Assembly (NCBI GenBank): GCA_964503615.1 | Contig: CAZDBA010000045.1 | Location: forward strand, 1-31,251 | Reading direction: 5' to 3' | Source of the DNA: CAZDBA01 sp964503615 | Lineage (GTDB): Bacteria > Planctomycetota > Planctomycetia > Pirellulales > Pirellulaceae | DNA: 31,251 nt | Shown here: positions 9,221 through 17,395 of the stretch, one piece after another | How the letters are laid out: each line of letters begins with the position of its first letter | Position numbering within the stretch: the stretch's first letter is position 1 | Notes under the pieces: generated by a model | The model's database searches: none | What the model saw: the letters and a program-made list of their open reading frames with translations, nothing else | Told to the model about the DNA's origin: nothing | Translations under genes and position numbers: made by a program

Positions 9221-9276
9221 AAACCGCAGATATCAGCAGGCTTCAATTTGCGTTTATCCGCGTTCATTCGCGGTTT
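9221..9276. repeat. Candidate dispersed 10-bp-period repeat element
   Basis: The gap between the convergent DUF4340 and SDR genes contains AAACCGC at 9221-9227 and its inverse GCGGTTT at 9270-9276. On the minus strand the right part reads as three near-identical decamers, CGCGAATGAA, CGCGGATAAA and CGCAAATTGA. From general knowledge, strings of this style recur between genes in many environmental bacterial genomes; that recollection was not checked. It has no T-run, so it is not an obvious intrinsic terminator. Confidence 0.45.
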
Positions 9277-9337
9277 AAAACCGTCCGCTCGAAACCCCGC
9301 GAAATAGGCGAGTTCCTCAACTTCCCGACTACTTCTC

Positions 9338-10339
9338 TCACCGCTTGGATTTCAAGTAGTCGTATGCGAGAAACCAATCGTAGAGGTCTTTCAGGGCAAC
9401 ATCTATTGGGCCGATTTTATATCCGAGATCTCGTTCCGCTTTGGAACTGTCGTACCAGTTGAGTATCGAGCCCGATTTGATTGCACCGCTATTGGATTGC
9501 GATTCGGCCTTGGTAAAACGAGAGGTGAAATCGCTAACGCCACCGACTACCACACCCAACCAGCCTGGCAGTTTTGCCAAAGGCGGTTTGCGATTCAATA
9601 ACTTGGCGATGTCATGCCAAAGTTCTAAATAGGTCGTGTTGATTCCGGCAAGGATATAGCTTTCGCCTGATCGCCAGTTTTCGGTCAGGGAAACCATGCC
9701 TGCTGAAACGTCACGAACATCACAAACTGAAACCCCTCCGTTGGGTGCGAAGGGAATAAATTGTCGGGCGATGGCGAGCATCATTTCTCCCGATGAGGGC
9801 TTCCAATCCCACGGCCCGAACATCAGTCCTGGGTGCACGATGGTCCCATCAAGTCCTTTTGCGATTTGCTCCCAGATCGCTACGTCTCCCGCTCTTTTAC
9901 TTCGAACGTAACTTGTTTCGACTTTTGGCGGATCGACTTGATCTTCGTTTACAGGCGTTCCGTCTACCGAGGCGGCCAGGGCATCGACCGAACTGACATG
10001 GATCATCCGCACTTTGTGTAGCCGGCAAGCTTCCGCGATCGAGTTGGCTGCGTCCCGGTTTACTGCCATCGAATCTTCCAGCCGCGACCAACCCAACTGG
10101 ATCAAGCCCGCACAGTGGATCACCATATCGATTCCCTCCAGAGCAGACCGGAATTGGCTGCCTCCATTGGCAGCATCTGTCGCAAGGTCGATCTCTACTT
10201 TTTCGACGTTCAAGCCATCCATAGGGCGAGGGTCGCCACCGGCGCGAACTGTGACGGTGACGGAGTTTTCTTCTTTGAGCAACAAGCGGAGAACGTTGTT
10301 CCCCAGTAATCCGGTCGCTCCGGTAATCAAATAGTTCAT
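9338..10339 (-). CDS. NAD(P)-dependent epimerase/dehydratase (extended SDR)
   Basis: Extended short-chain dehydrogenase/reductase of 333 residues. The N-terminal Rossmann motif TGATGLLG is at 6-13, acidic and basic residues for the cofactor follow at 31-51, and HCAGLIQLG is the NNAG-equivalent region. HVSSVDAL supplies the catalytic Ser region at 116-117 and YVRSK gives the Tyr144/Lys148 pair. VHPGLMFGPWD and the DVRDVSAGM segment resemble dihydroflavonol-reductase/HpnA-like proteins, which act on sugars, sterol-like or polyketide-like ketones. The substrate cannot be read from sequence. It is convergent with the ABC operon and divergent from the GNAT/KS-like pair, so a link to that pair is possible but unproven. 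The start is an ATG in a normal position for the family. Confidence 0.87.
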   Translation of the reverse strand: MNYLITGATGLLGNNVLRLLLKEENSVTVTVRAGGDPRPMDGLNVEKVEIDLATDAANGGSQFRSALEGIDMVIHCAGLIQLGWSRLEDSMAVNRDAANSIAEACRLHKVRMIHVSSVDALAASVDGTPVNEDQVDPPKVETSYVRSKRAGDVAIWEQIAKGLDGTIVHPGLMFGPWDWKPSSGEMMLAIARQFIPFAPNGGVSVCDVRDVSAGMVSLTENWRSGESYILAGINTTYLELWHDIAKLLNRKPPLAKLPGWLGVVVGGVSDFTSRFTKAESQSNSGAIKSGSILNWYDSSKAERDLGYKIGPIDVALKDLYDWFLAYDYLKSKR

Positions 10340-10546
10340 GGGTAGTCAAAAATTAGCAAAGGCATTCAGCGCAAGGTTGGCTTGAGAATCCAAATGGTTC
10401 GACGCATACGCTGACTGCTGGACGTAGATTATAAAAACGACGATACTTACGTTAAAGGGTTCGATCATGAGCCAGCCAGGGTTCAGTTACTGACCTTCGC
10501 ATCGTTTAATCTTCGCGGTCTGCGCGAATAGCAAAGGAATCAGAAG

Positions 10547-11668
10547 TTGTCTGTCCAAGTCATACCAGTAACGACAAAAGCCCAACAAAAGCAATTTATC
10601 CAGTTTGCCTTCGAACACTACGCTGACAATCCGAACTGGGTTCCGCCGTTAATTGGAAACCAAAAAGAGCTTTTAAACTATAAGCCACATCCGTTCTACG
10701 ACAATGCGGAGATCCAGACGTTTCTTGCAATTCGGGATGGCAAAGTCGTCGGGCGAATTGCGGCGATTCTCGACCACGCGCACAACCAACATCACAAAGA
10801 ACAGCGCGGCATGTTTGGCTTTTTTGAGTCGATCGACGATCAGGAAGTTGCCAACGCATTGTTCGATGCGTGCAAGCAATGGCATGGCGAGCGTGGAATC
10901 GTGCAACTAAGGGGACCGTGCAATCCGTCACAAAATAACGAATGGGGTATGCTATTGGACGCTTATGACAAGCCCCCGACTTTTTTGATGCCGTATAACC
11001 ACGACTACTATCCCAAGCTGGTAGAAGGTTTCGGCTTTGAAAAATCCCAAGACATGTTCGCGTTTTGGGGCAGCATCAAAATGCTGGAAACGATCGATCC
11101 AAAACTGCAATTCGTCGTCGATGAATGTGTACGGCGGTTTGAGATCAAACTCCGACGAATCGAAAAAGCGTCGTTCGATGCTGATGTCGACGCGTTTATG
11201 GATATCTACAACAAAGCGGTTTTGGGACAGTGGGGATTCGTGCCAATGAGCCCCTCGGAGCTGAAACATGCTGCGAAGGGGTTCAAACAGCTGATTGTGC
11301 CCGAAATGACAACCATTGCTGAACACGAGGGCAAGCCGGTTGGGATCGTATTCGGCTTGTTGGACTACAACCCGCTCATTAAGGAGATCAAAGGTCGATT
11401 GTTTCCGTTTGGTTTTTTGAAAATGCTGTTCAAGCGAAAAAAGCTCAAAAAAATCCGGTTGCTCAGCACTAATGTTTTGCCAGAATTTCAACGTTGGGGA
11501 TTGGGCGTGGCGCTTATGGCCCGAATGGTGCCTGATGCACTTGCTTGGGGAGTTGAAGAGGCAGAATTTTCCTGGGTGCTCGAATCGAACAAGCTTTCCC
11601 GAGGAACACTGGAGCGAGGTGGGGCGAAACTGGAAAAGACCTATCGAATTTACGACTACGAAGCGTAA
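10547..11668 (+). CDS. GNAT-like acetyltransferase, YghO-type
   Basis: Protein of 373 residues starting with TTG at 10547, supported by AAAGGA 8 bases upstream. The N-terminal half (PNWVPPLIGNQKELL, HPFYDNAEIQTFLA, GRIAAILDHAHN, LRGPCNPS) is typical of the large two-part GNAT-related proteins often annotated YghO-like. The C-terminal GNAT core holds NVLPEFQRWGLGVALM, where RWGLGV fits the acetyl-CoA loop, and ends with the LERGGAKLEKTYRIYDY element. No substrate is established for this family as far as I know. It is followed 146 bp downstream by the ketosynthase-like gene on the same strand, so they may be co-transcribed. The family call is good, the function is unknown. Confidence 0.78.
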   Translation: MSVQVIPVTTKAQQKQFIQFAFEHYADNPNWVPPLIGNQKELLNYKPHPFYDNAEIQTFLAIRDGKVVGRIAAILDHAHNQHHKEQRGMFGFFESIDDQEVANALFDACKQWHGERGIVQLRGPCNPSQNNEWGMLLDAYDKPPTFLMPYNHDYYPKLVEGFGFEKSQDMFAFWGSIKMLETIDPKLQFVVDECVRRFEIKLRRIEKASFDADVDAFMDIYNKAVLGQWGFVPMSPSELKHAAKGFKQLIVPEMTTIAEHEGKPVGIVFGLLDYNPLIKEIKGRLFPFGFLKMLFKRKKLKKIRLLSTNVLPEFQRWGLGVALMARMVPDALAWGVEEAEFSWVLESNKLSRGTLERGGAKLEKTYRIYDYEA

Positions 11669-11814
11669 TAATGGCAAGCGGACGTTTAACCTCAGAATTG
11701 TTTAGGAATTCCAACCGTGTTTACCTTTCAACAGCTCTAAGGATCAACGTTCATGTGCGATCTTCTTTTGCGTAAGATCCAAACACGTTCACTGTTTCCC
11801 CAGCATGCCAAAGC

Positions 11815-13071
11815 ATGAATTTAAAAGAGAAGATTGTTATCACCGGTTTGGGTGTCGTATCACCCATCGGAATTGGGCTGGACGCGTTTTGGGACTCGCT
11901 CATCAATGGCCGTAGCGGTGTTTGCGAGCGTCCCGAATTTGCCGGCACCAATTATCCCTTTAAAATTGGCGGAGTGGTAAAAGACTTTGAGGGCAAGGCG
12001 TTTGTAAAACCGCGGAAAGCGCTCAAGGTGATGTGCCGACCGATCCAGTTTGGGTTCGCTGCGGCTACTATGGCGGCCCAGCAAGCCGGTTTGGCAGAGT
12101 GCGGTATCGATCCTGTAAGAGTTGGGACGGTTTTCGGTGCTGAAACGTTTTTCGCCGAACCCGGCGAGGTTTCAGACGTTTTTCACAGCTGTATTTCGGA
12201 CGGTATCTACGATCACGACAAGTGGGGCGAGAAATTTGTCCGCGAGATAAGACCGCTTTGGATGTTAAAGTACTTGCCAAACATGGTTGCTTCGCACATT
12301 TCCATTGCTCTCAATGCAACAGGGCCCAGCAATACGATTTGCCAGTCGGATACGTCCTCGTCGTTGGCCATTATCGAAGGAGCGACTTTGATTCAACGAG
12401 GTTTGGTCGATGTCGCAATCGTTGGCGGTACTGGCTCGCCCATGTCGATCACGGGGCTGTTGTTTCACGGTCACAAACATTTGAGTCAGCAAACTCAAGA
12501 TCCAGAAGCAGCTTGCCGCCCCTTTGATGGAAACCGGGACGGTCAGGTCGCCAGCGAAGGCGCCGGTGCAATCGTGCTCGAATCGGAAGCTCATGCAAAA
12601 GCGCGTGGTGCCAAGATCCTATGCGAGGTCGCAGGTTGGAAACGTTCCTATTGTACGCGCCCAAAAGTAAGCGAGTTCGGCGATTCGATCGCAGCAAACA
12701 TTCAGGACTCTCTTGACAAAGCTGGCATTTCAGCCAATGAGGTCGGCCTCGCTAGCCTAAACGGCAATGGCGAAGTTGAATCTGATGCTGCAGAAGCTGC
12801 TGCAATAAAAAAAATCTTCAAAAATATTTCGGGCTTCGCAACCAAGTCGAACATTGGAAACATAGGCCCAGGTTCCGGTGCTATCGAAATTGCCTCTGCT
12901 ATTCTTTCGCTTCAAAACTCCCTTGCCCCCCCCTCTATTAACTACGATTCCAACAACGCAGGTTCGCTAGGCATCCTATCCAACCAGAAATACTCACTTG
13001 ATTCGCCATTCGCTTTAAAGACGTCGTTTAGTAAGACTGGGCAAGTAGCATCCTTCATCCTGAAGCGCTGA
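11815..13071 (+). CDS. Ketosynthase-like protein lacking the catalytic Cys-His-His
   Basis: A 418-residue protein with the full length and fold markers of FabF-type beta-ketoacyl-ACP synthases: VITGLGVVSPIG near the start, CRPFDGNRDGQVASEGAGA (about 234-252) and TKSNIGNIGPGSG (343-355). The catalytic residues are not conserved. Where FabF has Cys in GPxxxxxTAC, this protein has ICQSDTSSS, with Asp179 (or Thr180) at that position. The first His of HGTGT is Asn316 (LNGNGE). The His of KSxxGH is Asn349. Lys344 is kept. The C-terminal GFGGTN loop is FSKTGQ. It is therefore unlikely to condense acyl chains. It may be a chain-length-factor-like partner, a decarboxylase-type remnant, or a binding protein. 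No acyl carrier protein gene was seen nearby. No clear ribosome-binding site precedes the ATG. Confidence 0.85.
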   Translation: MNLKEKIVITGLGVVSPIGIGLDAFWDSLINGRSGVCERPEFAGTNYPFKIGGVVKDFEGKAFVKPRKALKVMCRPIQFGFAAATMAAQQAGLAECGIDPVRVGTVFGAETFFAEPGEVSDVFHSCISDGIYDHDKWGEKFVREIRPLWMLKYLPNMVASHISIALNATGPSNTICQSDTSSSLAIIEGATLIQRGLVDVAIVGGTGSPMSITGLLFHGHKHLSQQTQDPEAACRPFDGNRDGQVASEGAGAIVLESEAHAKARGAKILCEVAGWKRSYCTRPKVSEFGDSIAANIQDSLDKAGISANEVGLASLNGNGEVESDAAEAAAIKKIFKNISGFATKSNIGNIGPGSGAIEIASAILSLQNSLAPPSINYDSNNAGSLGILSNQKYSLDSPFALKTSFSKTGQVASFILKR

Positions 13072-13245
13072 TTTTTTACTCTGGGTTAATTGAGTCGAAA
13101 AACCAGACTGCTAGCATAAAGTTAGTTAGGGAAGTTGACCAGAAAAAGCCGATCTGGTAATTTCATCGTTCCACGGTTCGTAGGATTCGAACCATTTCGA
13201 TCAACATCGATTCGCACACCTAGTTTTTGGAAAGGATGCCCTTAA

Positions 13246-13938
13246 ATGGCCCATCGATTTTCTTATCTCGCATTACTAATTTCGCTTCTATTTGCCGTGC
13301 CTTGCGCCGGACAAGCAATTGTTTCTGGATCCAGTAGTGTTGGGGCAAACATTCCCGACAACCCCGTCTCTGGTGTAGGAACAGTAGAGTCATTCTCAAT
13401 TACCGATTCCCGTATTATTCAAAGCGCCCGTTTTCGTATTGACGATCTTGTCCATGGTTGGGTAGGCGACTTGGTCGCAACCGTGTCGCACACTGGCGTG
13501 AACGAATTCGGAGTGGTTGACACGGTCTCTGCTCGTCTTTTTGAACGAACAGGCAGAGCTCAGAGCCCTGGTCCTGGTGATTCAACTGATGTAAATGGTA
13601 CTTACTTCTTCCGTGACGATGCTACGACCATCAACACCAATCCGGCTAACAACGGAGATTGGTGGACTGAATCAGGGAACAACAATGAAGGAATCATCGC
13701 TCCTGGTATTTACCGAGCCAGCAATTCACTCGGTGCCTTTATCAACTTGGATAACATATTTGCGGGGCGGCAAGCTGGAGGTGAATATACCCTTCGTATT
13801 ACTGACGAATTCACAACAACCGTAGGTTCCTATTCTGGCTTTGGCGCCGATCTCGTCGTCTCAAGCGTTCCTGAGCCCGCTTCAGGAATTATGTTGATTG
13901 CCACAAGTATGTATTTCCTTCGCCGCCGACGTAGTTAG
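13246..13938 (+). CDS. PEP-CTERM secreted protein with possible P-domain fold
   Basis: Exported 230-residue protein. A signal peptide (about 1-24, ending CAGQA) precedes a single beta-rich domain. The C-terminus VPEPASGIMLIATS, a short hydrophobic stretch and RRRR form a PEP-CTERM sorting signal (about 208-230), which in characterised systems is handled by an exosortase. SARFRIDD, HGWVGDLVATVSHTG and GGEYTLRITDE resemble the P-domain (proprotein-convertase type jelly roll) found in many secreted planctomycete and proteobacterial proteins; that domain call is tentative. AAGGA lies about 11 bases before the ATG. A strong intrinsic terminator follows, so it is probably the last or only gene of its transcript. 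The exosortase itself is not in the window. Confidence 0.82.
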   Translation: MAHRFSYLALLISLLFAVPCAGQAIVSGSSSVGANIPDNPVSGVGTVESFSITDSRIIQSARFRIDDLVHGWVGDLVATVSHTGVNEFGVVDTVSARLFERTGRAQSPGPGDSTDVNGTYFFRDDATTINTNPANNGDWWTESGNNNEGIIAPGIYRASNSLGAFINLDNIFAGRQAGGEYTLRITDEFTTTVGSYSGFGADLVVSSVPEPASGIMLIATSMYFLRRRRS

Positions 13939-14024
13939 GCAGGCGATTTTGACAAAGTGTAGACGGTGTAGGATGCGTTGATCGAATACCTGTCAAACAC
14001 AATAACAATCCTGACTCAGACCTG

Positions 14025-14057
14025 GACAGCACGATACTATGTCGTGCTGTCTTTTTT
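14025..14057 (+). terminator. Intrinsic terminator after PEP-CTERM gene
   Basis: A perfect 10-bp stem (GACAGCACGA at 14025-14034 pairing with TCGTGCTGTC at 14042-14051) with a 7-base loop is followed directly by six T (14052-14057). It ends transcription running rightward from the PEP-CTERM gene; the other strand has no T-run. Confidence 0.88.
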
Positions 14058-14136
14058 GTTCTTGCTTGTTCCCTGTTGTCTATTAACCTGATTTGCCGAT
14101 AAAAACACAGCGACGGGTTTTATAGAATGATATGCA

Positions 14137-14808
14137 ATGATTGTCTGTGAAGAATACAAATTTGTCTTTGTGCATATCTTTAAAACAGCGGGCACCAGTA
14201 TCAAACGTTCGCTACGCAGGTTTGCCATGCCAGCTTGGCAAGAGTGTGCAAACGTTATCCTTAAACGAATTGGTGTCTCTCAATTTGGTCCCAGGCGCTA
14301 TCCAGATCACATGCGTGCATCACAGTTGATTGATCAGATTGGTATGGAGAGATTTCAAGAGTATTTTAGTTTCGCATTTGTGCGCAACCCTTGGGACTTG
14401 GAATTGTCTCACTACAAGTACATTCTCAGCCGATCGTGTCATCCTTGCCATAACGAAATCATGCGTCTGGGGTGTTTTTCGGAATACGTTCGCTGGCGAT
14501 GTGACGAGCGGTTTCAACTTCAAAGTGATTTCATTTCAAACGACCAGCAGGTCGTCGTGAACTTCGTGGGCCGTTTTGAGTCGTTGCAAAATGACTTTCG
14601 GTATGTCTGTGAGCAGATTGGAGTCAGGAGCAAACTGGGCCAGCTGAATAGGACACGACTGGCAAGATACCAGGACCATTATGATGATCGGACCCGTGAG
14701 TTGATCGCTCAGACTTTTGCGCAAGACATTGAACAATTTGAGTACCGTTTTGATCGTCCAGCATCTGCAGCGAGTTCGGTTTCTAGCCAAGCTGAACAAG
14801 CTGCTTGA
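14137..14808 (+). CDS. Sulfotransferase family 2-like protein
   Basis: Protein of 223 residues related to the carbohydrate sulfotransferases that use PAPS. The 5-prime-phosphosulfate loop is HIFKTAGTSI (13-22). The 3-prime-phosphate-binding element is FVRNPWDLELSHYKY (81-95), with Arg83 and the later Ser expected to contact PAPS. FVGRFESLQNDF fits the third conserved block of the family. It should transfer sulfate to a sugar or lipid hydroxyl; the acceptor is unknown. The hydrophobic start has no signal peptide, so it is likely cytoplasmic. The last 26 bp overlap the 3-prime end of the U32 gene on the other strand. It begins about 80 bp after a terminator, so it has its own promoter, not located here. 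Confidence 0.8.
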   Translation: MIVCEEYKFVFVHIFKTAGTSIKRSLRRFAMPAWQECANVILKRIGVSQFGPRRYPDHMRASQLIDQIGMERFQEYFSFAFVRNPWDLELSHYKYILSRSCHPCHNEIMRLGCFSEYVRWRCDERFQLQSDFISNDQQVVVNFVGRFESLQNDFRYVCEQIGVRSKLGQLNRTRLARYQDHYDDRTRELIAQTFAQDIEQFEYRFDRPASAASSVSSQAEQAA

Positions 14809-17287
14809 AATCCTTGGGTACAAACAAGCTGCCGTCGGTCGTGCCCGTTGTTGCGTGTCGATTTATTTCTTGCTCAAGGGATTGAGAGTTGATTTCGCCC
14901 CTCAGAAATTTCTGAAACGTTTGGGTGATCTGCTGAACTTGCTCCAGCGTTTCATGCACGAATTCGAGGCGGAAATTGCTGATTCCGCTGGCTTTCCAGT
15001 CCGTCATGAACCTTCCCCCAAACTGAGCTTCAGCACCGAATACGGTATTACGACAACCCACGTCGGCCAAAACCGGATGCTGCCGACCTTTGGAGTCTGA
15101 CAGAGAAACTCGATGCGACTCGCAAGGATGCCCGCAATTGCTGCTGTCGGTTCCCGAGCTGAGGAATCGACAAAAAACACAATGCTCAGTGTGGAAAACC
15201 GGCAAGTGGTGAAAAGCGATCACTTCGATTCGGTTCGCATCGGTGACCCGCGCTAGTTCGGATATCTGCTGGCCGTTCAAATCGTGCGTAGGCGTAACGG
15301 CGGCAAGACCCAACTGAAACATCTTCTGACAGCTTAATTGATTAGCCACGTTTAGACTGAAATCACCGATCAAGCGAGGAAGTTCTACGTCATCCATTTG
15401 AGACAGTTGGAAAAGCAATCCGCCAGAGCGGACGAGGATGTCGCATTTGAGAGAAAGCAGAAAGCGTACTACCTTTTCTTCAGCCGGTTTTAACACCCGC
15501 GGACTGGCAACTCTTGCCACGATTCCAGCGTCTCGCACCTGTTCGACCGACTGCCGCAGCCCGTACAGTTCTAAATAATCCAAAGTGATGCTGGCAGGAC
15601 GGCAAGCGATCGCTGCTGGCAATTGTTCGGCATTACGAACCAATACGTGAAGCTGCAAAACCTTATTTTCAGTATTGGAAATCGCATAGGGATCGACCAT
15701 ATTCACAGTCGCACCGGTGGTGGTCTGTTGGGTTTGCGTTCGACGATCAAGAATCGCTTCGACCAATTGACGCCGGCCTTCGTTCAGGAGGCTGACAGGA
15801 ACGAATGCGGATCCATTGGTCGAGAATTCTATCTCCCCCAGATGAAAAGGACTTCCGCCCAATCGTCCCAATTGTTCGGCGACTTTCTCCAAAACGATTG
15901 GATGTTTATCGGCAACCGCCAACGGTTCCGGAGATTCGAAAGCCACTTCGAGCGCATCATCGCAACGGGCTGTGATCTTCAAGGGCTCGCCAGAGTTCAC
16001 AACGACGTCAAAGTCGATAGGCCGCGTGTAGATAACTTTTTGCGGATGGGCGATCGGTTTGATTTTTTTTGTAAGTTGTGGGTCGGTTGTTTTCCAGACC
16101 CAATCACCAGCTTGAATACGAGTCAGATCCAACGAACCGTGGCCAAAAACCAACTCGGTGTTCTGACTGTCGATCTCGTTCACCTCGAACAGAAAACCGC
16201 CTTCCTCTTTTTCACCAGGGCTACGACGGTGAGCGGAATCAAAAACGATACCATCACCCGGTTTTAGTGGCGCGGTAGCGCTGATCATAATGCTGTTCGG
16301 AAAGGAATCGGTAACGGTCCCGACTCTAACTCCACGATGACGAGGGGCGCGGCCAATAACCACTTTTTGGTGATCAATACCAGCGATAAAGTGGGAGCCC
16401 AAGCCACGTGAGTAAACTTGTTCGAGTTCGTCTTTGGTCGATTGCGAAATCGGCTGAACGCGATCTTCGAGAGCGGCGTCAATGGCCTGCCGATAGGCAC
16501 GTGTGGTCAATGCCACATATTCGGGGCTCTTATAGCGACCCTCGATTTTGAAACAAGAGACTCCGATCTCAATCAGTTCTGGGATTTGCTCCAAAGCATA
16601 AAGGTCACCTGGAGAAAGCAGGTATCGAAACTCACCTAGCTCTTTCTTCTGTCCGTCGACGATCAAGTCGTAGGCCAAACGGCATGCCTGCGCACATTGA
16701 CCACGGTTAGCGCTTCGTCCACCCCAAGCTTCACTACTGAAACATTGTCCCGAATAGGAGACGCAAAGCGCTCCGTGCACAAACGTTTCCAGTTCCACAT
16801 CAGTTTGCTTCGCGATCTGGCGAATGTCTTTCAGGCTGAGCTCTCTTCCCAAAACGACTCGAGAGCACCCCAGCTCACGGGCCAGCTCGGCTCCTTCTGC
16901 CGAAGTGATCGACATTTGCGTACTGCCATGCAGGTCCAATTCAGGGGCAACCGATCGTACTAAACCGGCGACCCCAACGTCTTGCACAAGGACTGCGTCG
17001 CATCCCGCGTTGGTAATCGCTTCGATCGCTTTTGCCGCCTCGGACATTTCGTGATCAAAGACCAATGTGTTGAACGTAACGAACCCTTTTACGCCACGTT
17101 CATGCAATTCATCCATCGCATCGGGCAGTTCAGCCAAAGAGAAACCGACCTTGGCCCGAGCGGTAAAATGGTTCAGGCCAAAATAAACAGCATCAGCTCC
17201 CGCTTCAATCGCAGCGCGTAGTTGAGGCCAGTGCCCAGCGGGGCTAAGCAGTTCAGGCTTGAGGGTTCGTGTTTCAACGACAGGCAT
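14783..17287 (-). CDS. U32 family protein, RlhA-like (23S rRNA hydroxylation)
   Basis: An 834-residue U32 protein. The N-terminal barrel begins PELLSPAGHW and AGADAVYFGL. The U32 cysteine cluster CVSYSGQCF through CAQACR supplies Cys175, 182, 198 and 202, an iron-sulfur-type set, and CFKIEGRYKSPEYV is a U32 signature. The long C-terminal part with DUF3656-like sequence ends in a second Cys/His block (HCVFCRFL, CGHPCESHRV, VGCRNTVF at about 700-760). This length and layout match RlhA/YdcP, which in E. coli is needed to hydroxylate C2501 of 23S rRNA, rather than the shorter tRNA-acting TrhP or UbiU/V. The assignment is by layout, so the name is probable only. It overlaps the sulfotransferase gene by 26 bp tail to tail. 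Confidence 0.82.
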   Translation of the reverse strand: MPVVETRTLKPELLSPAGHWPQLRAAIEAGADAVYFGLNHFTARAKVGFSLAELPDAMDELHERGVKGFVTFNTLVFDHEMSEAAKAIEAITNAGCDAVLVQDVGVAGLVRSVAPELDLHGSTQMSITSAEGAELARELGCSRVVLGRELSLKDIRQIAKQTDVELETFVHGALCVSYSGQCFSSEAWGGRSANRGQCAQACRLAYDLIVDGQKKELGEFRYLLSPGDLYALEQIPELIEIGVSCFKIEGRYKSPEYVALTTRAYRQAIDAALEDRVQPISQSTKDELEQVYSRGLGSHFIAGIDHQKVVIGRAPRHRGVRVGTVTDSFPNSIMISATAPLKPGDGIVFDSAHRRSPGEKEEGGFLFEVNEIDSQNTELVFGHGSLDLTRIQAGDWVWKTTDPQLTKKIKPIAHPQKVIYTRPIDFDVVVNSGEPLKITARCDDALEVAFESPEPLAVADKHPIVLEKVAEQLGRLGGSPFHLGEIEFSTNGSAFVPVSLLNEGRRQLVEAILDRRTQTQQTTTGATVNMVDPYAISNTENKVLQLHVLVRNAEQLPAAIACRPASITLDYLELYGLRQSVEQVRDAGIVARVASPRVLKPAEEKVVRFLLSLKCDILVRSGGLLFQLSQMDDVELPRLIGDFSLNVANQLSCQKMFQLGLAAVTPTHDLNGQQISELARVTDANRIEVIAFHHLPVFHTEHCVFCRFLSSGTDSSNCGHPCESHRVSLSDSKGRQHPVLADVGCRNTVFGAEAQFGGRFMTDWKASGISNFRLEFVHETLEQVQQITQTFQKFLRGEINSQSLEQEINRHATTGTTDGSLFVPKDFKQLVQLG

Positions 17288-17395
17288 TCAATCGATCTTG
17301 CTGCTGCAGTAAGCGGTGACGATAAGCAACGAATGCTCAAAGGCTAGTCGTTGAGCCCTGAATTTTCAACGACCTATTTTTCAATCTGCCAGAGT

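Noticed and set aside
12328..12366. Frameshift or sequencing error as the cause of the missing KS cysteine
   Set aside because: The frame is continuous with normal KS motifs on both sides, and the two His sites elsewhere in the gene are also replaced, so one local error cannot explain it.
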